The notes under the pieces were generated by a model that was not told where the DNA came from, did no database searches, and saw only the letters and a list, made by a program, of their open reading frames with translations. A stretch of DNA of 5,239 nt from an uncultured Lachnospiraceae bacterium. Lineage in GTDB: Bacteria > Bacillota_A > Clostridia > Lachnospirales > Lachnospiraceae. Numbering within the stretch: position 1 is the first letter of the stretch; each line of letters starts with the position of its first letter. The position numbers and the translations under genes were made by a program. Shown here in pieces: positions 1-5,239 of this stretch. The DNA lies in NCBI GenBank assembly GCA_946621895.1, contig CAMOOZ010000281.1, forward strand, positions 1 to 5,239, read 5' to 3'.

Positions 1-1052
1 AGAAGCCCCTTTGTGATCGCAAGTCCCAGGCCGATCCCGGAGGAGCCGGATGAGGGATCGTCCTTTTCAAAGGGGTCAAAAAGATGCTCCTGAAACGCCT
101 CGGAAACACCTATTCCCGTGTCGGCGATGATGACCTCATATTCGGCCTTTCCGGAAGCGGAAAGCCCCTTCAGGCAGGCGCTCAGCTTTATCGTTCCCCC
201 CATGGGGGTGAATCTGATCGCGTTGTCCAGAAGGTTCCCGATGATCTGCCTGAAGCAGTGGACATCCAGCAGCACCCTGTCCTCAGGCAGCGAAAATTCC
301 TCCTTCAGGATCAGGTTTTTCCCCTCCGCCATCTCCCGCCAGGAATCGACCACGCGGATCAGCTCGTCTCTCAGCACGGTTTTTTCCGGACTCAGCGAGA
401 TCCTGCCGAAGCTTAAATTGCTCATTTCCAGCACATTATCAAAAAGCGTCAAAAGCTGCCGGCCGGAGTCCCGGATCTTTCCCAGAAATTCCGCCAGCAG
501 GATCGGCTCATACATATGCCTGGAAGCAAGCTCCGTGAAGCCCAGGATGGAATTCATCGGCGTCCGGATCTCGTCGGACATGCTGTCCAGAAAGGCGGAG
601 CGGATCTCATTTGCATGCTGCTTATCCCGCAGGATATGAAGCTCCGTGATATCCCGGATAAACACATAGTAGACCTCGCCGTAATCCTCCGTGTTCACGC
701 GGCGCCCGTAATCATCCACCCACCGGACCTCGCCATCCTTTCGGATGATCCGGTATTCCACATAATCCAGGCGTTTCTCGCTCTCCGCGATCTGTTCGAG
801 GATCGACTCCTCCACCTTATCGATGTCCTCCGGATGCACGAGCCCCTTGAAGGTATAGCCCGTCAGCGCCTTGAATTCCTCCAGCGTATCGCAGCCGAAG
901 ATATCCAGCAGCACATCATTGGCATAGAGCAGCTCTTCCTCCCCCTCGGCGTGGTAAATGAAAAAACCTCCGGGCATCTGCTCCCCCATCTGCTCGATCA
1001 TAAAGAGCGTGGCAAGCTGTCCCCCTTCTGCCCGGCCATCACCGTTTTTCAT
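1..1052 (-). CDS. PAS-domain sensor histidine kinase lacking the phosphoacceptor histidine (C-terminus off the left edge)
   Basis: The frame is open from an ATG at 1050-1052 to the window edge, giving 350 visible residues. There is no signal peptide or membrane segment, so it is probably cytosolic. Residues about 28-138 form a PAS domain of the PAS_3 kind (start FFIYHAEGEEELLYAN, end VYYVFIRDITE). A dimerisation/H-box helix follows at about 147-215, then a HATPase_c domain from about 225. Visible ATP-site boxes are N (N273 and N277 in GNLLDNA), G1 (D311-T-G-I-G315), F (LFDPF, 324-328) and G2 (G339-I-G-L-G343). The H-box reads FLDSMSDEIRTPMN, with Asp160 where the family has His, so autophosphorylation by the usual route should be impossible. 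Glu161 and Thr164, the ExxT phosphatase motif, remain. The start is supported by AGAGGA at 1060-1065, 7 bases upstream and inside the end of glmM, with a gap of only 3 bases. A receiver or output domain could follow beyond the edge. Confidence 0.93.
   Translation of the reverse strand, partial: MKNGDGRAEGGQLATLFMIEQMGEQMPGGFFIYHAEGEEELLYANDVLLDIFGCDTLEEFKALTGYTFKGLVHPEDIDKVEESILEQIAESEKRLDYVEYRIIRKDGEVRWVDDYGRRVNTEDYGEVYYVFIRDITELHILRDKQHANEIRSAFLDSMSDEIRTPMNSILGFTELASRHMYEPILLAEFLGKIRDSGRQLLTLFDNVLEMSNLSFGRISLSPEKTVLRDELIRVVDSWREMAEGKNLILKEEFSLPEDRVLLDVHCFRQIIGNLLDNAIRFTPMGGTIKLSACLKGLSASGKAEYEVIIADTGIGVSEAFQEHLFDPFEKDDPSSGSSGIGLGLAITKGL
573..575 (-). other. H-box position of the sensor kinase: Asp codon (GAC) in place of the phosphoacceptor His
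   Basis: The codon is GAC for residue 160 within MSDEIRTPMN; the family consensus at this point is MSHEIRTPMN or MSHDIRTPMN. A single C-to-G change in a CAC His codon would produce it. The flanking H-box residues and the downstream ATP-binding motifs are conserved, so alignment of this position is unambiguous. It could be a real degenerate kinase or, less likely, a sequencing error. Confidence 0.9.
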
Positions 1053-1055
1053 CTT

Positions 1056-2408
1056 TTAATCCTCTATCGCGTCCCGTTTCAGGGAAAGAATCTTTTCCTT
1101 TGCTTCTCTGATGATCCTGTCGCAGTCCTCCGCCGTTTTACCCTCTGCCATGATCCGGATCAGCGGCTCCGTGCCGCTGGCTCTTAAGAGCAGCCTGCCT
1201 GCGCCGGACAGCCGTTCATTGGTCTCCTCGATATAGGCATTGATCTCGGGGCTTTCCATCACAGCCTTTTTGTCCCTTGCCCTGAGGTTCACCAGCTTCT
1301 GGGGAAGGATCGTAAGGCCCGCGGTCAGCGAGGATGCGGGGCATTTTCTGGCCGCCATGATCTCCGTCACGAGGATCGCGGTCAGCACGCCGTCTCCCGT
1401 GTTTTCGTATTTGCTGACGATGATATGCCCGGACTGCTCGCCGCCGATGCTTAAGCCGTCATCGCTTAAGGCCTTTGCGATATACTTATCCCCCACGGGG
1501 GTCACCACCGTATCAATGCCCGCGGCCTCAAGCGCGTTCATCAGGCCCAGATTGGACATCACGGTGAGGGCGATCCTGTTTTTCAGCAAGGCATTATGCT
1601 CCTTTAACCAGGAGGCAAGGATATACATGATCCCGTCGCCGTCCACCACGCTGCCCTTTTCGTTCACCATGATGCAGCGGTCCGCGTCCCCGTCGAAGGC
1701 GAAACCGATATCCATCCCTTTGTCCCTGACAAAGCTCTGAAGCGCGTCGATATGCGTGGAGCCGGAGTCCACATTGATGTTTTTCCCGTTGGGGGAAGCA
1801 TTGATCGCGTAAAGCTCCGCGCCCAGCATTTCAAAAACATTCTTGGCGATCATGCTGGAGGCGCCGTTTGCGCAGTCCAGCGCGATGCGGTAGCCTCTGA
1901 AGGATTCCCGGGAAACCGCGGCCAGATAACCGATATACTTGTTCCTGCCGGAAAGATAATCCCTGCAGATCCCCACCTCTTCGCTGCGGGGGATATCCGT
2001 TTCCCCGTCCAGATAGGCCTCGATCTTCTCCAACAGGGCTTCGTCCATTTTTTCCCCATAGCGGTCAAACAGCTTGATCCCGTTGTCATAATAGGGATTA
2101 TGGCTGGCCGTGATCATGATGCCGAAATCAAAACGGTCCGTCTTCGTGATATAGGACACGCTGGGGGTTGTGGTCACATGCATCAGATAGGCATCGGAGC
2201 CTGAAGAGGTGATGCCGGCGCTTAAACCGTATTCATACATATAGCTGGAAACCCGCGTGTCCTTTCCGATCACGCATCTTGCCGGGCTTCCCAGCTTTTC
2301 CTTATAGTACCATCCCAGGTACTGCCCGATCTTTAACGCATGCTCCACCCGCAGATTATCATTTGCCCTGCCCCTGAAGCCGTCCGTGCCGAAATACTTC
2401 AAACTCAT
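1056..2408 (-). CDS. glmM: Phosphoglucosamine mutase
   Basis: GlmM converts glucosamine-6-phosphate to glucosamine-1-phosphate in the cytosol, on the route to UDP-GlcNAc for peptidoglycan. The protein is 450 residues, the normal family length. It starts MSLKYFGTDGFRG, matching the family N-terminus. The catalytic phosphoserine is Ser102 in ITASHNP. The Mg-binding loop is D239-G-D241-A-D243-R. The sugar-binding loop is GGEQSGH at 322-328 and the phosphate-binding loop is RASGTEPLIRI at 409-419. The start at 2408 is chosen over the upstream in-frame ATG at 2477 because it has a strong GGGAGGA site 6 bases ahead and because homologues begin here. The sequence NINVDSGSTH has Ser where Firmicute GlmM proteins usually have Cys (CGSTH), a minor variation. 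The sensor kinase follows after 3 bases. Confidence 0.97.
   Translation of the reverse strand: MSLKYFGTDGFRGRANDNLRVEHALKIGQYLGWYYKEKLGSPARCVIGKDTRVSSYMYEYGLSAGITSSGSDAYLMHVTTTPSVSYITKTDRFDFGIMITASHNPYYDNGIKLFDRYGEKMDEALLEKIEAYLDGETDIPRSEEVGICRDYLSGRNKYIGYLAAVSRESFRGYRIALDCANGASSMIAKNVFEMLGAELYAINASPNGKNINVDSGSTHIDALQSFVRDKGMDIGFAFDGDADRCIMVNEKGSVVDGDGIMYILASWLKEHNALLKNRIALTVMSNLGLMNALEAAGIDTVVTPVGDKYIAKALSDDGLSIGGEQSGHIIVSKYENTGDGVLTAILVTEIMAARKCPASSLTAGLTILPQKLVNLRARDKKAVMESPEINAYIEETNERLSGAGRLLLRASGTEPLIRIMAEGKTAEDCDRIIREAKEKILSLKRDAIED
1060..1065 (-). promoter_or_regulatory. Shine-Dalgarno site of the sensor kinase, inside glmM
   Basis: AGAGGA lies 7 bases before the ATG at 1052 and overlaps the last sense codons of glmM (ATA GAG GAT TAA). 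Ribosomes finishing glmM would cover the site, so the two genes are probably translationally coupled. Confidence 0.8.
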
Positions 2409-2414
2409 CTGCAA

Positions 2415-2422
2415 TCCTCCCT
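2415..2422 (-). promoter_or_regulatory. Shine-Dalgarno site that fixes the glmM start
   Basis: AGGGAGGA sits 6 bases before the ATG at 2408. The alternative ATG at 2477, in the same frame, would add 23 residues absent from the family and has no comparable site. Confidence 0.85.
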
Positions 2423-2437
2423 GTCCGTCTTTCCGCT

Positions 2438-2478
2438 GATGATCCGCGAACTCTCCGGACATGTCCTTCCGCATCATC
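2438..2478 (-). promoter_or_regulatory. Possible bulged stem-loop in the glmM leader
   Basis: On the minus strand GATGAT pairs with ATCATC at the base. Then, after a two-base GG bulge on the 3' side, GCGGA pairs with TTCGC, with one G-U pair. That gives about 11 pairs around a 17-base loop. The loop contains the palindrome GGACATGTCC (2457-2466). The structure ends roughly 16 bases before the glmM Shine-Dalgarno site. Its function is unknown and it may be chance pairing in GC-rich sequence. Confidence 0.35.
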
Positions 2479-2497
2479 GCTCACTTTTTTATCCGCT

Positions 2498-2517
2498 GCT
2501 CCGGATCTGTCCGAAGC
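2498..2517 (-). other. Short hairpin immediately after the trmO stop
   Basis: GCTTCGGA and TCCGGAGC form an eight-pair stem with one G-U pair, closed by a CAGA tetraloop, one base after the trmO TAA. It is followed on the minus strand by AGCGGATAAAAAAG rather than a T-run, so it does not qualify as an intrinsic terminator. It could stabilise an mRNA 3' end or be incidental. Confidence 0.4.
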
Positions 2518-2518
2518 T

Positions 2519-3211
2519 TTATTCCGCGCGTTCCGGCGCTTTGCCGATCTCCACCACCTCGCAGCACTTCTCCCGCACGAAAAAGCGCACATTCAGGCCT
2601 TTATAGCTGATGCCCCAGCACCTGTCTTCATCATGGATGAATGGCGTCCGCGGATCCTGGCGCAGGATATCGCTGATCGCCTGCAGGGTTTTCTCATCGA
2701 GTTCCTCCCGCAGCGCCTCGGGAATATGCACCCTCAGCACGGTCTTTTCCAGTCCCTCCGTGAAGCCGCCGAGCGCCTCGGGATGCGCATCCGCATAGGG
2801 AAGATAGGGCTTGATATCCAGGATCGGGGTGCGATCCATCAGATCCACTCCCCCCACGATCAGGCATAAGCCCTCCTCCTTCTCCCTTCTGATCTCCAAA
2901 AGCCTGACGCAGGAAAGCCCCAGCGGGTTTGGCCGGAAGGGAGATCTTGTGGCAAATACACCAAGCCGTCTGCTTCCTCCAAGCCGCGGCGGTCTCACCG
3001 TGTGGGCGGCCGCTTTCCCGTGATTGGCGGAGAAATCCCAGATCAGCCAGAGATGGGAAAAGGACTCCAGTCCCCTGACCGCCTCCCCGTTTTGAAACTG
3101 CCCGGTAAAGACCACTCTTCCCAGCGCGTCCGGCACAAGCCCCGCCTGTCTGGGAATCCCGAATTTCTCCGGAAAATCCGTCCGGATATAAGCAACGGGA
3201 GTAAGCTCCAT
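2519..3211 (-). CDS. trmO: tRNA (N6-threonylcarbamoyladenosine(37)-N6)-methyltransferase TrmO (TsaA/YaeB family)
   Basis: TrmO uses S-adenosylmethionine to methylate t6A37 to m6t6A in threonine tRNA, tuning decoding; it is cytosolic. The protein is 230 residues, close to the 235 of E. coli TrmO. The N-terminal beta-barrel domain begins PVAYIRTDFPEKFGIPRQ. Family signatures are RLGVFATRSPFRPNPLGLS (residues 82-100) and DRTPILDIKPYLPYAD (126-141). The smaller C-terminal domain holds DPRTPF (186-191) and ends with GLNVRFFV (205-212). The ATG lies 2 bases after the stop of the preceding gene. Its Shine-Dalgarno match is weak (GGCAGG, about 9 bases away), so translation probably depends on coupling to that gene. 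Its neighbours do not share an obvious pathway with it; trmO is often a lone housekeeping gene. Confidence 0.94.
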   Translation of the reverse strand: MELTPVAYIRTDFPEKFGIPRQAGLVPDALGRVVFTGQFQNGEAVRGLESFSHLWLIWDFSANHGKAAAHTVRPPRLGGSRRLGVFATRSPFRPNPLGLSCVRLLEIRREKEEGLCLIVGGVDLMDRTPILDIKPYLPYADAHPEALGGFTEGLEKTVLRVHIPEALREELDEKTLQAISDILRQDPRTPFIHDEDRCWGISYKGLNVRFFVREKCCEVVEIGKAPERAE

Positions 3212-3213
3212 GC

Positions 3214-3714
3214 TTAAAAGCCTGCCGTCTTCGGCGAAGCATCATAGCGGCTGATCAGCTCATGGATCTTTGTGATCGCCTTCAGATAAACGCCGTTTAC
3301 GACACCCTCCGTCCAGACCTTTCCTTTCGTCCTGCCCTTTAAGGCATAGCGGGAAAGGATGGAGCAGATCACGGAGATATCCTTCGGCTGCGCCCTTTCG
3401 ATAAATGTAAGCTCCCCTTTTCCCTCCGAGATCCGGTATTTCCGATAATCATAGATATAGTTTTGATTGATCAGGTTCGTCGCGGAAGGCGCTTTGATGA
3501 AATTCAGCAGCGTACCGTCATAGACCGGAAAGGAAATGGAGCCGGAGCCGATCCCGTCATCCGTATAGTTTTTGGATAAAAGCTGGCCCTGCTTTTCCGT
3601 CAGCCATCCCACATAGGGAAGCAGCTTGTTCACTTCCTTCCGGTAGGCATCGATCCTTTCCTGCCGTTCCAAAGTCCTGTCCCTGTTCAGCAGATCTTCC
3701 ATTTCAAACAGCAT
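3214..3714 (-). CDS. Conserved-looking protein of unknown function (166 aa)
   Basis: I do not recognise this protein with confidence. It is 166 residues, soluble, with no signal peptide or membrane segment. Residues about 4-32 are a charged, probably helical lead. A compact domain follows, with LLPYVGWLTEKQ (31-42), GIGSGSISFPVYDGTLLNFI (54-73), a Tyr-rich stretch NYIYDYRKYRI (85-95) and a C-terminal helical half ending KGKVWTEGVVNGVYLKAITKI (130-150). The FPVY...FI and GxxWxxGVxxGVY arrangement faintly recalls the DUF6508 family; this is from memory and weak. The start is uncertain. The ATG at 3714 has a G-rich site (GAGGGGGG) unusually close, and a second ATG at 3702 would give 162 residues with a longer spacer. 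It lies 7 bases after the transglutaminase gene and 2 before trmO, so all three are probably co-transcribed. Confidence 0.8.
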   Translation of the reverse strand: MLFEMEDLLNRDRTLERQERIDAYRKEVNKLLPYVGWLTEKQGQLLSKNYTDDGIGSGSISFPVYDGTLLNFIKAPSATNLINQNYIYDYRKYRISEGKGELTFIERAQPKDISVICSILSRYALKGRTKGKVWTEGVVNGVYLKAITKIHELISRYDASPKTAGF

Positions 3715-3721
3715 CCCCCCT

Positions 3722-5239
3722 CTATTCCGTGACCTTTGTCCCGTTCACCTCCGGATAAGCGGTCCTGTCGTAATTATGGGAACCGTAATGCCTTCCAGAG
3801 TATTCCATCAGTTCCTCATCCGTCCAGAGAAAGATATTCGGGTGATCCGAAGCTCTGGGTGTCGTGTCAAAATGCAGCCAGCCCGTACCCACATCCACCA
3901 GATTCCAGAAATGATCATGGGATCTGGGGATCTTCATGATATCCATGTTTTTGATCCCGGCTCTGGTTAAAAGCTCCTTCGAGCTCATCGCGTAGACAAA
4001 GCAGTCTCCGCTCCTGCCGATCAGGCCCTCGTGCATCGCCTGCAGCGGATTGTCCTTCTGCGAGGTGTCCCGGTAAAAGATATGTCCCTTGATCCAGGTG
4101 AAGATCGCCTTCGCCTTCTGATAATCAGTCATCCCCTCCGTGAGGATCGAGGCCAGGATCTCATCCGCTGCCTGATCCAGCTCCTCCTGATCATAGGGCT
4201 GGATCATCACCTTTATCGCCGCCTTCTTCTCCGTCCGGTTCCCGGCCCTGTCCTCGGCGGAATAGGTGATCTCCCAGGTGCCCTCCTTTTCCAGATCGGC
4301 GCCTGATCTGTCCACCACGAGCTCGATATCCTGATCGCAGTTGTCCGTGCAGATGATCCCCTCCTTAAAGGCGATCGGATCGCCGATAAAGATCACCCGG
4401 TCTTTTACGCCGCCGATCACCGGCGGTTCCGTGTCCGGCTCAAGGGTGAGCATCGCTGTAAGGTGTCCTTCGTTTCCTGCCGCATCGATCAGCTTCAGGC
4501 TGACCTCCTGTTCGCCGGAACGCTGCATATCCGGTTCCGGATCAAAGCGGATCTCCACCTCCGTGGCATCCTCCACGGAAGCCACAAAATCCTCCGGCGA
4601 AAGGATCGAGGTATTGAAGGCCCTGACCTCCTTCGCCTCACCGGTGGGAGGCGTCGTGTCCGTTACCTTAAGCAGGGAAACATAATCCTCCCCGCCCACG
4701 GAGATCTCCACGGGGAATTCCCCCGGCACCGAGGTGGAAAGGGAGCTTCGCGGAGTCACGAAATGGGCGCTTTCCTCATCCTCTCCGGAAAGGCCCTCCT
4801 CCAGAAAATCCTCGATCCCCGGCAGGGTGACCCCGGCCTCCACATTTACCTCTTCCTTCACCTTGGGGATCACGAGCTTTGCCGACCAGGCAGAAGTATT
4901 GTTTCCCAGATCCCTGAGCACAAGCTCCACGGGGAAGACGCCTCTGTTTTCCATCGACGGCTGATTGACGAAAGAGGCCGTCACCTGCGTCTCATCCGTG
5001 ATCTCCGTAAAAAAATCCTCCGCCGTCAGCTTCTCCCCGGGCTGACAGGTCAGATCCTTTACCTTGCCAACAGGGGGAACAGTGTCCTTCACGACGATCC
5101 GCACCCCTCTGCTGAACATCCCGCGGGCCACCTCAGCCTGATATTCTCCCGGCACATGGACATCCAGCTGCTCGGAGCCGGAAAGAAAAACCGCATGCTC
5201 CGGCAGCGGGAAGAGCCCGGCGGGAAAGCCCGGATCCGG
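3722..5239 (-). CDS. Ig-like repeat protein with C-terminal transglutaminase-like domain, probably cell-surface (N-terminus off the right edge)
   Basis: The frame is open to the right edge, giving 505 visible residues ending in TAG. A GTG at 5153-5155 is internal, because the repeat pattern continues upstream of it. Counting from the edge, Ig-like modules with DTxPP borders start at residues 52, 194 and 269. An acidic helical linker (about 350-370) and a transglutaminase-like domain (about 350-461) follow. The triad is Cys413 in RSGDCFVYAM (codon 4001-4003), His443 in HDHFWNLV (3911-3913) and Asp458 in WLHFDTTP (3866-3868). Members of this superfamily act as peptidases, crosslinkers or amidases, so the substrate cannot be told. 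The Ig-like modules imply export, but the signal peptide would be outside the window. The C-terminus (NGTKVTE) has no LPxTG anchor or membrane segment, so any anchor is N-terminal. Confidence 0.92.
   Translation of the reverse strand, partial: PDPGFPAGLFPLPEHAVFLSGSEQLDVHVPGEYQAEVARGMFSRGVRIVVKDTVPPVGKVKDLTCQPGEKLTAEDFFTEITDETQVTASFVNQPSMENRGVFPVELVLRDLGNNTSAWSAKLVIPKVKEEVNVEAGVTLPGIEDFLEEGLSGEDEESAHFVTPRSSLSTSVPGEFPVEISVGGEDYVSLLKVTDTTPPTGEAKEVRAFNTSILSPEDFVASVEDATEVEIRFDPEPDMQRSGEQEVSLKLIDAAGNEGHLTAMLTLEPDTEPPVIGGVKDRVIFIGDPIAFKEGIICTDNCDQDIELVVDRSGADLEKEGTWEITYSAEDRAGNRTEKKAAIKVMIQPYDQEELDQAADEILASILTEGMTDYQKAKAIFTWIKGHIFYRDTSQKDNPLQAMHEGLIGRSGDCFVYAMSSKELLTRAGIKNMDIMKIPRSHDHFWNLVDVGTGWLHFDTTPRASDHPNIFLWTDEELMEYSGRHYGSHNYDRTAYPEVNGTKVTE
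3857..4192 (-). other. Transglutaminase-like domain with complete Cys-His-Asp triad
   Basis: The domain begins with the helical DQEELDQAADEILASILTE and continues through MTDYQKAKAIFTWIKGHIFY. It then carries the nucleophile region GDCFVYAMSSKELLTRAGI, the His region DHFWNLVDVGTGWLHFD and the terminal DTTP. All three catalytic positions are present, so the domain is predicted to be active. The layout matches bacterial transglutaminase-like proteins whose domain sits behind Ig-like modules. Confidence 0.88.
4202..4435 (-). other. Third Ig-like module (HYR/DUF5011-like)
   Basis: This module begins DTEPPVIGGVKDRVIFIGDP and ends with the typical GTWEITYSAEDRAGN strand pair followed by KKAAIKVMI. 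It differs from the two upstream module types by its cadherin-like AxDxAGN ending and two cysteines four residues apart (ICTDNC). It sits directly before the transglutaminase-like domain, probably as a spacer. Confidence 0.75.
4436..4861 (-). repeat. Second copy of a 142-residue (426-bp) two-module Ig-like repeat
   Basis: It consists of a 67-residue A module (4661-4861, containing VPGEFPVEI and ending just before DTTPP) and a 75-residue B module (4436-4660, DTTPP to LTLEP). The B module is exactly as long as its upstream counterpart and aligns without gaps. Shared positions include DTxPPxG, EDF, F.x.P.M and the LxDxxGN-type ending. The repeat is diverged at DNA level and recognisable mainly as protein. 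Confidence 0.7.
4862..5239 (-). repeat. First visible copy of the 142-residue two-module Ig-like repeat (cut by the right edge)
   Basis: The visible part is the end of an A module (5087-5239, containing VPGEYQAEV) and a full 75-residue B module (4862-5086, DTVPP to LVIPK). VPGE and DTxPP each recur exactly 142 residues later. In the last 28 residues of the A modules, 11 are identical. More copies may lie beyond the edge. Confidence 0.7.

Larger units (their letters stand above)
2409..2518 (-). other. Intergenic region / putative glmM leader
   Basis: This 110-base gap between trmO and glmM is the only substantial non-coding stretch in the window. Read on the minus strand it holds a short hairpin just after the trmO stop, an A-run (GGATAAAAAAG), a longer bulged hairpin and the glmM Shine-Dalgarno site. 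GATAAA at the A-run is a poor -10 candidate with no acceptable -35 box 16-18 bases upstream, so I do not call a promoter. I recognise no known riboswitch class. The glmS ribozyme belongs to glmS genes, and I cannot identify it here. Confidence 0.6.

Noticed and set aside
84..1187. Plus-strand open frames across the sensor kinase
   Set aside because: They are antisense shadows of the kinase and the end of glmM, without ribosome sites or recognisable domains.
1240..2204. Plus-strand open frames of 150-166 residues opposite glmM
   Set aside because: They are antisense to a gene with all GlmM active-site motifs, and their translations show no domain features.
2457..2466. GGACATGTCC as a transcription-factor operator
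   Set aside because: It is a perfect palindrome but short, single-copy in the window and not a motif I can assign. It is noted only as part of the possible hairpin loop.
2409..2477. N-terminal extension of glmM to the ATG at 2477 (23 extra residues)
   Set aside because: The family starts at the FGTDGFRG region, and a strong Shine-Dalgarno site directly precedes the ATG at 2408. The extension has no good ribosome site.
2480..2500. T-run and stem on the plus strand as an intrinsic terminator
   Set aside because: On the plus strand the six-T run precedes the stem rather than follows it, and no plus-strand gene lies upstream. On the minus strand the run is A.
2694..3245. Minus-strand 183-residue open frame overlapping trmO in another frame
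   Set aside because: It overlaps trmO almost entirely, has a low-complexity Gly/Arg-rich translation and no family motifs. trmO is strongly supported.
5153..5155. GTG as the true start of the transglutaminase protein
   Set aside because: The frame stays open for 28 more codons to the edge. Those codons align with the matching part of the next A module, so the GTG is an internal Val.

Overview
The window is fully packed with genes, and all five lie on the minus strand. In transcription order, from right to left, they are: (1) the C-terminal part of a large surface protein with tandem Ig-like modules and a transglutaminase-like domain; (2) a small conserved-looking protein of unknown function; (3) the tRNA m6t6A methyltransferase TrmO; (4) the phosphoglucosamine mutase GlmM; (5) a soluble PAS sensor kinase that runs off the left edge. 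Gene gaps are 7, 2, 110 and 3 bases, so genes 1-3 and genes 4-5 look like two tightly coupled blocks, possibly one transcript.

The organism is most likely a Firmicute of the class Clostridia, and the Lachnospiraceae fit best. This rests on strong purine-rich Shine-Dalgarno sites, a moderately high G+C content with C/G-ending codons, an Ig-like/transglutaminase protein of a style I associate with gut and rumen Lachnospiraceae, and a PAS sensor kinase of the same flavour. This is judged by eye, without a database search.

The most unusual feature is in the sensor kinase. Its H-box is otherwise textbook, but the phosphoaccepting histidine is an aspartate (D160, GAC at 573-575). The following ExxT motif and all visible ATP-binding boxes (N, G1, F, G2) are intact. 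It therefore looks like a degenerate, possibly phosphatase-only or scaffolding, kinase, and it is translationally coupled to glmM, an essential cell-wall precursor gene.

The second notable feature is the surface protein. Its Ig-like part is built from two alternating module types with an exact, gap-free period of 142 residues (426 bp), capped by a third Ig-like module and a transglutaminase-like domain with a complete Cys-His-Asp triad.

The only sizeable non-coding stretch is the 110 bases between trmO and glmM. It can form a short hairpin just after the trmO stop and a longer bulged hairpin upstream of the glmM Shine-Dalgarno site. I recognise no known riboswitch there. I found no RNA genes, CRISPR arrays, insertion sequences or convincing intrinsic terminators.
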